Below, one piece after another: positions 43,435 to 52,866 of a stretch of DNA of 61,176 bases; position 1 is the first letter of the stretch; every line of letters begins with the position of its first letter. A program made the translations under genes and the position numbers. The DNA lies in the NCBI RefSeq assembly GCF_024129865.1, contig NZ_JAMYFE010000015.1, forward strand, positions 1 through 61,176. Direction: 5' to 3'. The notes under the pieces were generated by a model, which ran no database searches, was not told where the DNA came from, and saw only the letters and a program-made list of their open reading frames with translations. The stretch comes from Stieleria tagensis. Its GTDB lineage: Bacteria; Planctomycetota; Planctomycetia; Pirellulales; Pirellulaceae.

Positions 43435-44340
43435 TCAGTGTTGGTGAAAGGCTTCGGAGACAAAGCTCAAGACCGATGGCAATGAACCGCGCCAGTAACT
43501 CCAGCGATGGCCGCCGTCACGCACTCGGTATTCGTGTTCGATCTCCTTCTTTCGCATTTCCAGGTGGATCAACGAGTTGCCTTCGTACAAAAAGTCATCG
43601 TCGCCACAATCGATATACCAACGAACGCTACCCACTTTTTCGGCGGGCATCGATTTCACCAATTCCAAGGCGTTGTGCTCTTTCAGGTATTCCTGGATCT
43701 GGTCGTCCGGCACCGGTTCCAAAGCTTCTTCTTGGTCGTCTTTGGGTTTTGCGTTAATCCGCTTCTTGGCGTCGTCTAAGTTCAATGGGCCAACATAGGC
43801 GCTCAAGGGGCATGCCGACGAAAACAGTTCGGGATGATGCAAGGCGTACATGAACGATCCGCCGCCGCCCATCGACAGCCCGGCAACCGCGCGATACCGC
43901 TTCTCAGATTTCACATGGTATTTCTGTTCCACGTGTGGCATCAGTTCCTGAAAGAAAAAGTCTTCGTAATTCCAGTCGCCACGAATGTCGTTGAAATAAC
44001 CGCGTTTGCCAGTGTTGGCATCCGGCATGATGATCACCATCGGTGTCGCCGATCCATCGGCGATGGCTTTGTCTGCCAAATGCTGGACTTCGCCAAATTG
44101 GACCCATCCGGTTTGGTCGTCACCGGCGCCATGCAACAAGTACAACACCGGATAACTGCGTGACGACGTTTCGTAGCCCGGCGGCAAATACACCGCGTAT
44201 TTTCTATCCTCGTTCAAAATATCGCTATGCACCGTCCGGTCGTCATAGACAACGCTGTGATGAGAGGACTGGGCATCCGCAGAACGCAGTGGCAGTAGAG
44301 AAAGAAACAGAAGACAGAACCGAGCAGATTTCATATTCAT
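43435..44340 (-). CDS. Secreted esterase of the alpha/beta hydrolase (Esterase_D/feruloyl esterase) type
   Basis: A 301-residue protein with signal peptide (LLFLSLLPLRSADAQ). The nucleophile elbow is GLSMGGGGS, oxyanion region HGAGDDQTGW, the Asp site DCGDDDF and the His site RDGGHRWSYWR, giving a complete triad of the putative esterase family (PF00756). Such enzymes deacylate plant or algal glycans. It is followed by the nucleoside hydrolase gene and lies divergent to a sulfatase gene, consistent with a glycan-degradation role. Confidence 0.88.
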   Translation of the reverse strand: MNMKSARFCLLFLSLLPLRSADAQSSHHSVVYDDRTVHSDILNEDRKYAVYLPPGYETSSRSYPVLYLLHGAGDDQTGWVQFGEVQHLADKAIADGSATPMVIIMPDANTGKRGYFNDIRGDWNYEDFFFQELMPHVEQKYHVKSEKRYRAVAGLSMGGGGSFMYALHHPELFSSACPLSAYVGPLNLDDAKKRINAKPKDDQEEALEPVPDDQIQEYLKEHNALELVKSMPAEKVGSVRWYIDCGDDDFLYEGNSLIHLEMRKKEIEHEYRVRDGGHRWSYWRGSLPSVLSFVSEAFHQH

Positions 44341-44635
44341 GACCGGAGGGATGCGGGCAAGTGAAGTTCATCAAGCAGTGAAATTGGCCCCGCAGTGTAA
44401 TCCGAATTGAACTCCGGGTGTCAATGCAGGCTCTGTCGCTGGCCAACTGATAGGTCCGAGATGGCGGTTGTCAAAATTTGACTTCCGTTGCGAGAAAGCA
44501 GACACTGGCGGCGGCCTGTTTTGCCAAATCAGTGTTTCCCGACATTGGGCGCTGCTATCAATCACCGCTAACAACGACTGCGCACGACATCAAGTTGGCG
44601 CTTGAAACAACGTGTGCTTGTCACTGGGATGTAAG
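44341..44635. other. Divergent gap of 295 bases between esterase and sulfatase
   Basis: Carries divergent promoters for the esterase and sulfatase genes. No gene and no clear operator is seen. Confidence 0.4.
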
Positions 44636-46267
44636 ATGCCATTTTCCCCCTCCAGCTCCCCAGCTGTTTTTCTCCGATCGATCTGTCGTTCAATGCGTTT
44701 GTCGCCGGCAATCGTGACGCTGGTCGTGTTTGCCACGCCTTGGATTCAATCGCTATCGATGCCGTCGGCCGATGCGGCCAAACCGATGCGCCCCAACATG
44801 ATTTTCATTCTGGCCGACGACCAAGGGTTTGGTGATGTTGGCGCATTGAACCCGGATTCAAAGATTCCCACACCGAACATTGACCGCCTTGCCCGCGAGG
44901 GAATGATTTTCGAAGACGGACACAGTTCATCGTCAGTCTGCACACCGACGCGGTACTCTGTTCTGACCGGTCGCTATCACTGGCGGACCCATTTGCAACG
45001 GGGAGTATTGGGTGGGTTTTCCAAACCATTGATTTCCGAAGATCGGTTGACGGTCGCGTCGATGCTGAAAGACCGAGACTACAAAACGGCTTGTATCGGC
45101 AAGTGGCACTTGGGGTGGGATTGGCCGCTCAAGCAGGGCGGCGTCGCAGATGACCAGGGTGATTTCTCGAAAAGCTATGCCAAGGGTTGGGATGTTGATT
45201 ACGAAGGCGAAATCACCGGCGGTCCCAACGATGTTGGCTTTGACTACTTCTTTGGGATCAGCGCCTCACTCGACATGCCGCCCTATGTCTTTGTTCGCAA
45301 CCGCGTGCCCACCGAGAAAGCGACGGTGGAGAAAGCATTCCCTCGCAAAGGTCCCGCCGGTGCGGATTTCGAGGCGGTGGATGTTCTGCCGACCCTCACC
45401 GACGAAACCGTCCGTTTTATCAACGAAAATGCTGCTTCGGAGCAACCGTTTTTCATCTACTTTCCTCTGAATGCCCCGCACACCCCCATTGTTCCGACCA
45501 AAAAGTGGCAAGGAAAAAGCGGGATCAACGTCTATGGCGATTTCACGATGCAGGTCGATTGGACGGTCGGTCAGGTCTTGGACGCGCTGGACAAGAACGA
45601 CATCAGCGATCAAACACTGGTGGTGTTCACGACGGACAATGGTTGTTCGCCCTCGGCAAAAATTGCTGAATTGGAAGCCGCCGGCCACGACCAGAATTAT
45701 ATCTATCGCGGCCATAAAGCCGACATCTTTGAAGGCGGACATCGGGTTCCTTTTTTGGTCCGCTGGCCGGGCAAGGTGAAACCCGGATCCCGCACCAAGC
45801 ACTTGGTCGGGCAACTCGATTTTTTAGCCACCGCCGCTGCGATCACGGGAGCCACCGTGGCGTCCGATGAAGCCGAAGATAGTGTTTCTTTTTTGCCGAC
45901 CTTGCTCGGTCAGCCTGAACCGGTGGTTCGTGACTCGATCATTTCGCAATCGATCGGTGGTCAATTTGCCATCCGCGACGGCAACTGGAAACTGTGCGTG
46001 TGTCCGGGATCAGGCGGTTGGAGTAGCCCGCGTCCGGGGCGTGATGATCTGTCGAAATTACCACCGATGCAACTGTATGATTTGGCGACGGATCCGGGCG
46101 AGCAAACCAATCTTGTCGACCAACATCCATCGCGAGTGGTGAAGATGAAGACGATGCTGATGACCGCAATCGTCAATGGACGGACCACACCCGGACCAAC
46201 ACTTCAAAACGACACCGATGTCGTGATGGAAAAACCGATTGCGAAACCACGTGCGAAACGCAAATGA
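44636..46267 (+). CDS. Sulfatase
   Basis: A 543-residue exported enzyme. The N-terminal signal is hydrophobic (AIVTLVVFATPWIQSLSM). The formylglycine site is CTPTRYSVLTGRYHW with Cys102 as the residue converted; FILADDQGFGD carries the metal-binding Asp pair; KWHLGWD and TTDNGCSP add further ligands. The C-terminus is basic (KPRAKRK). It hydrolyses a sulfate ester from a glycan or aryl compound; the substrate cannot be told. Start 44636 is preferred to a GTG eight codons earlier. The convergent next gene is another sulfatase, so the two together suggest multistep desulfation. Confidence 0.93.
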   Translation: MPFSPSSSPAVFLRSICRSMRLSPAIVTLVVFATPWIQSLSMPSADAAKPMRPNMIFILADDQGFGDVGALNPDSKIPTPNIDRLAREGMIFEDGHSSSSVCTPTRYSVLTGRYHWRTHLQRGVLGGFSKPLISEDRLTVASMLKDRDYKTACIGKWHLGWDWPLKQGGVADDQGDFSKSYAKGWDVDYEGEITGGPNDVGFDYFFGISASLDMPPYVFVRNRVPTEKATVEKAFPRKGPAGADFEAVDVLPTLTDETVRFINENAASEQPFFIYFPLNAPHTPIVPTKKWQGKSGINVYGDFTMQVDWTVGQVLDALDKNDISDQTLVVFTTDNGCSPSAKIAELEAAGHDQNYIYRGHKADIFEGGHRVPFLVRWPGKVKPGSRTKHLVGQLDFLATAAAITGATVASDEAEDSVSFLPTLLGQPEPVVRDSIISQSIGGQFAIRDGNWKLCVCPGSGGWSSPRPGRDDLSKLPPMQLYDLATDPGEQTNLVDQHPSRVVKMKTMLMTAIVNGRTTPGPTLQNDTDVVMEKPIAKPRAKRK

Positions 46268-46279
46268 TCCGGGACAGCC

Positions 46280-48871
46280 TCAGTCGGCTGATGTCGCTGC
46301 ATCAGCCTGTGCGTTTGATTCGATGCGTGCCAGCGCATCGGCATAGCGGCGGCCGAATTCCATCAGCGACTCGCGGTCGAAATGCACGTTGTCACGATTG
46401 AGCGTCAGATCATTTGATTCGACAAACTCACAGGCCGGCAATTCGTCGGCCAGTTCACGCTGTGCTTGATCGACCAAGACGCGGCTTTCGCTCCAGTCCT
46501 GGCGATTTTTCTGGGCCAGGCCGCCGATCATGATCGGCGTCGTCTGCCCCAGTACCTCTCGAAAACGTTCCATCAACTGCGCCAGGGCGGTTTTGTATTC
46601 TGGAGCCAGGTTCGGTTTGCTATCCGATTCGCCCTGATGCCACAGGATGCCATGAAATACACCTGACTGGGATGCAATTTCAATCCGCCGCATGGCGTCG
46701 TCATAGGGATGCGATTTCGTTTGATTGTGAAAACCGCCCGGAGTCCAACTTGCGATGGGAGATCCGCCGGCGGCGCATGGGACCAGCCCCACCGTGACAC
46801 CGGGGTGGGCCTGGGCATACCGTCGGGCGAATTGGCGTCCGAGTCCCACGCCAGCAACGGATTTATCAAAATGCAATGGATCAACGGCTGGAACCCAGGT
46901 GCCGGAACGGTCGAGCATCAGGATGCCGGTGTCCGGTAGTTTGTCCGCCGGGATTGGTTTGCCACGTCCGGCCATATTAGATTGCCCGGCCAGTAGGAAC
47001 AGATGAAACTGTGATTTGTCAGGGATGTCAGCACTGGCGATCGTGATTCCGCCGACTTCCATCTTGGCACCGCTGTTGTCCAACCGCGTCAACGCGATCG
47101 TGGTTTGGCCTTGATCGACTTCGATGATCCCCAAAGGTTGCTCGCGGAAGGTTTGCATTCGCCGGGGCGTGGCTTCGGAATCCAAATCGGGTCGCACAGT
47201 GGCCTTTGATGCGTAGCGCTGAATGTCCGTCTGTGCCGTTTGTCCGGCGACGGTGACGCTCACCGTTGCATCGTTAGAATCACAAACCGAATGCAAGCTG
47301 ATTTGGTATCGACCGGCGTGTTCGAAATTGACCGGCCAGCTGATTTGATCGGCCGGGGCGGACCAGTTGTCAATCCAACTGTGTGCCCAACTGATTCCAT
47401 CGGCAAACTGTGGGTTGCCTTGCAGCATGGCATCGACAGCGGGAATAAACGTTGGCCGTTGTTGGCCGATAGGCACAAAGGCTGTCGCGGTGATACTGGG
47501 ACCAATCGTTTTGACATACTGTCGAATCTCGTCTTGCAAGCGCTGCATGACTTGCGGCTGTTGTTCTGCGATGTCCGTTGTTTGTTCGGGGTCGACAGAC
47601 AGATCGAACAAGGCGGGTTTGCCCTGTTCGATTGTCAGCCGGAAGCGATCGGTGCGGACAGCGGCTTTGCCAAATTTTTCCAGATGCAATTGGTTGGGGC
47701 GATAGGTCAGCAGGTGGCGATGATCGAGCGAGGCATCGGAACCATTTTGCATCAGTGTCACCAGACTACGCCCATCCAGTTCCAATCGGTCGGGGACTGT
47801 GATGCCGCAAAATTCGGCCAAGGTCGGTAGCAGGTCAATGTGAGCCGTCAGCGGCGACACGGTCTTGGGCGTCAGTTTGCCCGGCCAGCGGACGAAGCAC
47901 GGAACGCGGCAACCGCCCTCGTGCACACTGCCTTTGATTCCTCGCATTCCACCATTGAAACGCTTTCCGTTGGGGCCGTTGTCGGTCAAGAACAGAACGA
48001 TCGTGTTGTCGGATTGGCCAAGCTGGTCAAGGCTGTCCAGGATTCGGTCGACGTTGGTGTCGATGTTTTCGACCATCGCGTAAACCGCTGCCGTTTTTTC
48101 TGGGATCTCGCCGGTGTTGTATTTGTCGAACAGATCCTGGCGGATTTGAAACGGTCCGTGAGGTGCGTTGTAAGGCACATAGCACAAAAACGGTTGCTCC
48201 CGCGGCGTCTGGATAAACTCGATGGCTGCGTCGGTTAGCAAGTCGGTGATGTAGCCGCTGGTTTGCACCGGACGACCGTTTCGCTCTAGCAGCGGGTTGT
48301 CATACAGGTTGAAGTGACCGCCACAGAAACCAAAGAACTCGTCGAAACCCTGGCCGTTGGGATGCAGCGGCATCTGCTGGCCGTTGTGCCATTTTCCGAA
48401 ACATCCGGTCGCGTAGCCGGCATCGTGAAAGAGTTCCGCAATTGTTGTTTCACTGCTGCGCATCACCTCGCGGCGACCTGTCACACCACTGACACCGCAG
48501 CGTTCGGGATAGCGGCCGGTCAACAGCGCCGCGCGCGTCGGCGCACAAACGGGAGAGACATAAAATCGTTGCAACTGCACACTTTCTGCGGCCAGTCGAT
48601 CGAGTGTTGGAGTTGCGATGATTGGGTTGTCATGCACCCCCAGGTCACCCCATCCTTGATCGTCGGTCAGGATCAAGACCACGTTCGGGCGAGCGGCGGA
48701 TTCGGCATTCGCCGACGTCATAGACAGAGATTGCGCAAACAGCGCCGCCAGCGTCAAAAAGGCAAACGTGCTCACACGGTGTTGCAAACGACGCGGGAAT
48801 GGCCGGCGACAACCCTTGAATGCAGCAACGCGTGTCGACTCGGCAAGAAACTGAATCATGTTGAATCCCAT
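46280..48871 (-). CDS. Sulfatase fused to a SASA-type carbohydrate esterase
   Basis: An 863-residue exported protein. Signal: FLTLAALFAQSLSMTSANA. Residues 60-460 form a sulfatase with VLILTDDQGWGDLG, the formylglycine site CAPTRAALLTGRYP (Cys109), GKWHNGQ and LTDNGPNG. Residues 475-615 look like a beta-sandwich, CBM-like linker domain (HAGRYQISLHSV, VDQGQTTIALTRLDNSG). Residues 620-855 are a sialate O-acetylesterase-type (SASA) domain with AGQSNMAGR (Ser631), WHQGESD (744-750) and the Asp827-x-x-His830 pair. One protein thus carries two complete active sites, desulfation and deacylation. ATG 48871 and 48859 are both possible starts. Confidence 0.92.
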   Translation of the reverse strand: MGFNMIQFLAESTRVAAFKGCRRPFPRRLQHRVSTFAFLTLAALFAQSLSMTSANAESAARPNVVLILTDDQGWGDLGVHDNPIIATPTLDRLAAESVQLQRFYVSPVCAPTRAALLTGRYPERCGVSGVTGRREVMRSSETTIAELFHDAGYATGCFGKWHNGQQMPLHPNGQGFDEFFGFCGGHFNLYDNPLLERNGRPVQTSGYITDLLTDAAIEFIQTPREQPFLCYVPYNAPHGPFQIRQDLFDKYNTGEIPEKTAAVYAMVENIDTNVDRILDSLDQLGQSDNTIVLFLTDNGPNGKRFNGGMRGIKGSVHEGGCRVPCFVRWPGKLTPKTVSPLTAHIDLLPTLAEFCGITVPDRLELDGRSLVTLMQNGSDASLDHRHLLTYRPNQLHLEKFGKAAVRTDRFRLTIEQGKPALFDLSVDPEQTTDIAEQQPQVMQRLQDEIRQYVKTIGPSITATAFVPIGQQRPTFIPAVDAMLQGNPQFADGISWAHSWIDNWSAPADQISWPVNFEHAGRYQISLHSVCDSNDATVSVTVAGQTAQTDIQRYASKATVRPDLDSEATPRRMQTFREQPLGIIEVDQGQTTIALTRLDNSGAKMEVGGITIASADIPDKSQFHLFLLAGQSNMAGRGKPIPADKLPDTGILMLDRSGTWVPAVDPLHFDKSVAGVGLGRQFARRYAQAHPGVTVGLVPCAAGGSPIASWTPGGFHNQTKSHPYDDAMRRIEIASQSGVFHGILWHQGESDSKPNLAPEYKTALAQLMERFREVLGQTTPIMIGGLAQKNRQDWSESRVLVDQAQRELADELPACEFVESNDLTLNRDNVHFDRESLMEFGRRYADALARIESNAQADAATSAD

Positions 48872-49057
48872 TGTTTGAACCGTCTCTCAATCCCTCGGCG
48901 CCAGGGAACCGAGTTCAGTTCCCCCGGCAGTTTCATCATTCTCACTTCACAAGTCAAATCTCGGTGCCCCCGCGAAACCGGCCAGTCAAATGAATGGCAA
49001 AGGGTCAATCGGGTATCGCCCGAATGCCGCATCCTGCTGTGCTTCGCGGGCGAACCC

Positions 49058-49345
49058 TCAGCAGTCAAGATCACGAACGAAGTCTTGATCGGGGTGAATG
49101 CGATCGTAGGGGATGCCGAGTTGCTCGGAAATGATTCGTCGTACTCGCAGCGCGGTGTCAGGCGATACACCGGGTGAGCATTTTGCGACAAATTCTTCGT
49201 CGCTAAGAGATGGCCAACGCTCGTTGAAACTGCGTCGGCTTCGCCTGGCAGAGAGGATCACCAGCGTGGTGAACACCGCCACGGTGATCAGCGTGATGCA
49301 GTAGGGATCCATCAGGACACGAATTAAGAAACCGTCCAGCTTCAT
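49058..49345 (-). CDS. Small membrane protein with half of an acyl-carrier-protein fold
   Basis: A 95-residue protein. One transmembrane helix (about 16-33, CITLITVAVFTTLVIL) is followed by a basic RRSRRSF and a soluble tail. The last 30 residues, RVRRIISEQLGIPYDRIHPD then QDFVRDL and DC, match the first two helices of acyl carrier proteins (pattern IxxxLxxxxxxIxPxxxFxxDL), but the frame stops just before the DSL serine motif that carries phosphopantetheine. It is therefore not a working carrier. I think it is a planctomycete-specific family, from memory. It sits between the sulfatase-esterase and a metalloprotease, all on the minus strand. Confidence 0.7.
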   Translation of the reverse strand: MKLDGFLIRVLMDPYCITLITVAVFTTLVILSARRSRRSFNERWPSLSDEEFVAKCSPGVSPDTALRVRRIISEQLGIPYDRIHPDQDFVRDLDC

Positions 49346-49405
49346 CTTTCGTGTCCTGATGGGTACATCAAACGCTTGGCATGTTCACGTTTCTATGGCG
49401 GTCGA

Positions 49406-52384
49406 TCAGCGCGGTGTGGACTCGGGTGTTTCACCCAAGATCATCATCAGCTGACTGACTGGTTGCGTCGAATTGTACGTGTAGCCCGCTTTCAGAGCTT
49501 GCGTGATTCGCATCGAGACTTCCAGCAAATGGGCACGCGAGTAGGCGTCCATTTTTTCTTCGCACTGTTTGATCCGATTTTCGATCTTGCTTTGCAAGTC
49601 GATCAATTGCATCCGAGCCAAATCGCTAATCGGTTTGTAGGCCGCGGTGCGATCGTTCTTTTCCAGAATCAAATCGATCAACCGTTGCACGTGTTCCTGC
49701 TGCAAGTTGCGACGCAAGGAGCTGATCATCGGTTTGCGATTGCTGCGATTCTCGGGGCATTCCGAATCGAGTTCGGTCCAAGCGGCGCTGCTGATCGTGT
49801 TTAGCAATTCCGGCAGGGTCAACGTGTCTTCGTCGGCCGACAACCGCAGTTCATTGTCGTAGACGCGTCGCAACGTGGTCGGGTTCATCAACCAAGTCAG
49901 TGCGGAAGCTTGCAAGCCGAGCACGCGATCGTGAATCGGCCAGGTCGCTTCGCCGGAGACGCCGAAGTGGGCGCCGGAGTCGAGCCATTGGTCCGATGTC
50001 ATGCGTTCGAGCAGTTTGGGAGTCAATCCAAAGGCGTCGTCGGCAAAGGTCTGGTCGATGACGAATTGCAAGGCCGCGCGTTGTTGGGCGGCGGGGACGA
50101 CCTCGACCGGTGCACGGTCTTCCGGGTCACCTTTCTTGTCGCGATTGACAAACGCTCCACCGACCCAGTTGGCCATCATGCTGGCGGCACGTGTTTGGAT
50201 CGAAAGCGTCAATTCGTAACCGCGACGCGCTTTGGACCAGCTCTGTCCGTCTTTGACAAATTTGTCCAAGATCCGGCTGCGGTACAGTTTTGCCAACTGC
50301 ATTTGTTCTTGGGCATAGTCCAGCGGGTCAGCCGAAAAATCGTAGCGACGTGCCAGTGGGTCAGGGCCGCTGGTGTCTTCGTCGGTGGCGTATTGCAGTT
50401 CGGGTTCGACGCAGCGCTTCAGAATTTCCGGCAGCTTTTTATCCTCGAGCGTGTAGCCGTACTCGATTGCCCAGAAATCGTAGGGACCGATGTCGATCAT
50501 GGCGTAATCGCCTTGCACGTCGCCGGTTTCGTAACGGAAGTTGATCGGCGAGTAATCCATCACCGAAGCGGTGATCGTCTTCTTTCCTTTCAGGTCGTCG
50601 CTGTTGATGTCCTTCAGGGAGTGCAGCGCGGAGCCTTTGAAGTTGTGTCGCAGTCCCAGCGTGTGGCCGACTTCATGAGCGACCAAATCGGCCAACAGCG
50701 GACCGACAAACCAATCGGGCATGCCATCGAGCATGTCGGCGGAGTCGTCATCGCTGTCTGCTTGATCGTCGTCTTTGTCTTCGTCATCCTCCTTGTCGTC
50801 GTCGTCATCCGCGTCGTCCGCCGCAGCGTCGTCTGGCTTGTCTGTGGCGGTTGCCTTGGATGAATCAGCGTCTGGTTTTTTCTGTTCGTCTTCCTTTTCT
50901 TTTTTGAGTTTCTCAGCCTCGTCGTCCTTGTCATCCATCAACGCGAATGCCCAATCCATGCGGGCCAGGGCGAGATCCAGACTGCGAGCATTAGCGGCCA
51001 TGCACATGCCATTCTTTTGGCTCAGATGACCCATCAGGCCATCAAACTCGTCATCGCCGATCAGCGTATTGTCGGCGGCGGCCATCGAAAATCCGGCAAA
51101 GGGCTGGCGCGCCGAGCGGGCGATTTCTTCTCGCACACCGGAGACGCTGGAGGGGGAAACCATGCGTACGCGTGGATCCCACGACGGGTGCTCACTGAGC
51201 CAGGCGAGGGTTTCCGGGCTGGTGCCCTCCATCGCCAATTTTGGCATCAGGTCGTCGTAGTTGTAATTGAAGTAGCGAATCCATCCGTCGGTCAAGATGA
51301 TGTCGGCGTCCAGGATTTCGCCGGTCATCGGGTGCACGCGGCTCGGTCCGATCGCGGTGCCGACATCGTTGTTCAACCAACGAATGAAGTTGTAGCGAAC
51401 GTCTTCGGGGTCCTTTTCCATGTGAGCGCCACTTTCGGCGTCTTGGTATTCGACCACCACGGCGTCGACGATGCCGACTTTTTCAAACGCCTTGTTCCAG
51501 TAATCCACGCCGGCTTTGATCCAGCGGCGATAGCGGACCGGGGCGGTGTGTTCGACGTAGAAACGAATCGGTTCTTTCGGCGGGCTGAGTTTCAGCTTGG
51601 CATCACGCTTTTGCAGATTCCAGCGATTGATGTAGCGAATTCGTGTTTCGTCGTCGGTGTATTTGCTGAGATCCGAATAGGTGGTGATGAAGTAACCGAT
51701 GCGTTGATCGGCCGGCCGTGGTTTGAATCCACTGCTGGGGCTGGGGACTTCGCTGAACGAATAGTGCAGGGTCTGGAATCGTCCGCCGGTGCCGACGATT
51801 TCCAATGCGATTTCCACGTTCGATGGGAACACTTTGACCGAATCGATGCTGCTGATTCGCGAGTTGGAGATGCGGACCGAGCGACCGAAAAAGGTGCCTG
51901 CGTTGCCGATCAACAGCGAATCCAAATCGATCACCGGGCCGCCGGCGGGGCCTTTGGCGACGATCGGTATGTCCAGCAGCACTTGGTCGGTAAACAGTCG
52001 TTTGACCGACGCTTTGGATTCCGCGTCGCCGGTCGCCCGGATCGACAGGTTGGGAGCGATCAGGGCCAAACGATTGTCATACTGCCGCCACTTGACGACC
52101 AGTTCGCCCGATTGCAGTCCGGCGTAGCGGTCACCGCTGCTGAGCGTCAGCGCGATAAAATAGCTTTTTGACTCGAAGTTCTTGGGCAATTCGCCCAGTA
52201 GCTGCGCGTCTTTGGCCCGTTGCCACACATTGAAAAAACCTTTGCGTTTCTGTTGATCCGAGACAGCAACTTCCTCGTAGCCCTCGGACACTTTGTCAAA
52301 CGCAGGCAAATCGGCTGCGACAGCTCGGATCGGACTGGTTAGCAGGCAAGACAGCAGTGCAAAACCGGCGACGGCGTATTTCAT
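49406..52384 (-). CDS. Secreted zinc metalloprotease (metzincin-like) with acidic insert
   Basis: A 992-residue protein with signal peptide (VAGFALLSCLLTSPIRAVAA). The zinc site is HEVGHTLGLRHN (about residue 570), with a Met-turn-like SVMDYSP shortly after, as in metzincins. The family resembles DUF5117/DUF4953-type zinc-dependent metalloproteases of Planctomycetes and Bacteroidetes. Just upstream of the zinc helix lies a 60-residue very acidic low-complexity insert (DDAAADDADDDDDKEDDE and similar). ATG 52384 (MKYAVAGF) gives the signal; a GTG three codons upstream is possible. Substrate unknown. Confidence 0.85.
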   Translation of the reverse strand: MKYAVAGFALLSCLLTSPIRAVAADLPAFDKVSEGYEEVAVSDQQKRKGFFNVWQRAKDAQLLGELPKNFESKSYFIALTLSSGDRYAGLQSGELVVKWRQYDNRLALIAPNLSIRATGDAESKASVKRLFTDQVLLDIPIVAKGPAGGPVIDLDSLLIGNAGTFFGRSVRISNSRISSIDSVKVFPSNVEIALEIVGTGGRFQTLHYSFSEVPSPSSGFKPRPADQRIGYFITTYSDLSKYTDDETRIRYINRWNLQKRDAKLKLSPPKEPIRFYVEHTAPVRYRRWIKAGVDYWNKAFEKVGIVDAVVVEYQDAESGAHMEKDPEDVRYNFIRWLNNDVGTAIGPSRVHPMTGEILDADIILTDGWIRYFNYNYDDLMPKLAMEGTSPETLAWLSEHPSWDPRVRMVSPSSVSGVREEIARSARQPFAGFSMAAADNTLIGDDEFDGLMGHLSQKNGMCMAANARSLDLALARMDWAFALMDDKDDEAEKLKKEKEDEQKKPDADSSKATATDKPDDAAADDADDDDDKEDDEDKDDDQADSDDDSADMLDGMPDWFVGPLLADLVAHEVGHTLGLRHNFKGSALHSLKDINSDDLKGKKTITASVMDYSPINFRYETGDVQGDYAMIDIGPYDFWAIEYGYTLEDKKLPEILKRCVEPELQYATDEDTSGPDPLARRYDFSADPLDYAQEQMQLAKLYRSRILDKFVKDGQSWSKARRGYELTLSIQTRAASMMANWVGGAFVNRDKKGDPEDRAPVEVVPAAQQRAALQFVIDQTFADDAFGLTPKLLERMTSDQWLDSGAHFGVSGEATWPIHDRVLGLQASALTWLMNPTTLRRVYDNELRLSADEDTLTLPELLNTISSAAWTELDSECPENRSNRKPMISSLRRNLQQEHVQRLIDLILEKNDRTAAYKPISDLARMQLIDLQSKIENRIKQCEEKMDAYSRAHLLEVSMRITQALKAGYTYNSTQPVSQLMMILGETPESTPR
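50725..50925 (-). repeat. Low-complexity acidic segment within the metalloprotease gene
   Basis: Codons for Asp and Glu dominate on the minus strand here, with Lys only at one end, interrupting an otherwise normal catalytic domain just before its zinc helix. It could bind calcium or act as an inhibitory tether; neither is shown. Confidence 0.8.
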
Positions 52385-52866
52385 TCCAGGCACACTCGGA
52401 TCGGGTGGATACTTTGACGTAGCAAGCGTAGGTCACGCTTTGGGCGGGGCAATGGTTGCGGGGGCGGTCAGCGAGAGGCTATCGATCTGGACTTCTCTCG
52501 GGGCTGTTCCAGGGACTCAACTGTTGACGTTGCGTTTTTGTCGCAACCCGACGCGTGAGCGAGGGATTGAGGGTGTTAATGGGATCCCTTGCTGACGCTT
52601 CGGGTTACCAAAAACCAATGCCCCAGGCAAAAGTGAAACCTCAAAAGGCTCAAATTTGGGCTCAACCGGCAAAAACTGCCTAAAGCAACCAGTTGATTGT
52701 ACCCAGTTAGTCGCCCCAGGGCGAGATTTTCGGGGCTGAACTTTGGTCGCAATCCGATTCGTCGAGCATTGACGCGTTTTCGTTCCCCATCAACAATCCC
52801 TTAGAAGCCACCAGCGCTTGCTGTGTTCCCGTTTTTTTCCCAGGTTTCTTCCACCGCAGGGCCCCG
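52385..52866. other. Divergent gap of 482 bases before glyA
   Basis: Holds the divergent promoters of the metalloprotease and glyA, and the inverted repeat at 52545-52606. I looked for a glycine or SAM-type riboswitch in the glyA leader and found no recognisable consensus. AGGG lies near the glyA start. Confidence 0.5.
52545..52606. repeat. Interspersed inverted repeat (AACCCGACGCG family)
   Basis: Arms 52545-52567 and 52584-52606 pair over 23 bases with three mismatches, around a 16-nt loop. The left arm differs by one base from 60941-60963. This is a repeat family with at least two members in the window. Confidence 0.85.

Noticed and set aside
52400-52866. Glycine or SAM-type riboswitch in the glyA leader
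   Set aside because: No known consensus motif was seen; the only strong structure is the interspersed repeat.
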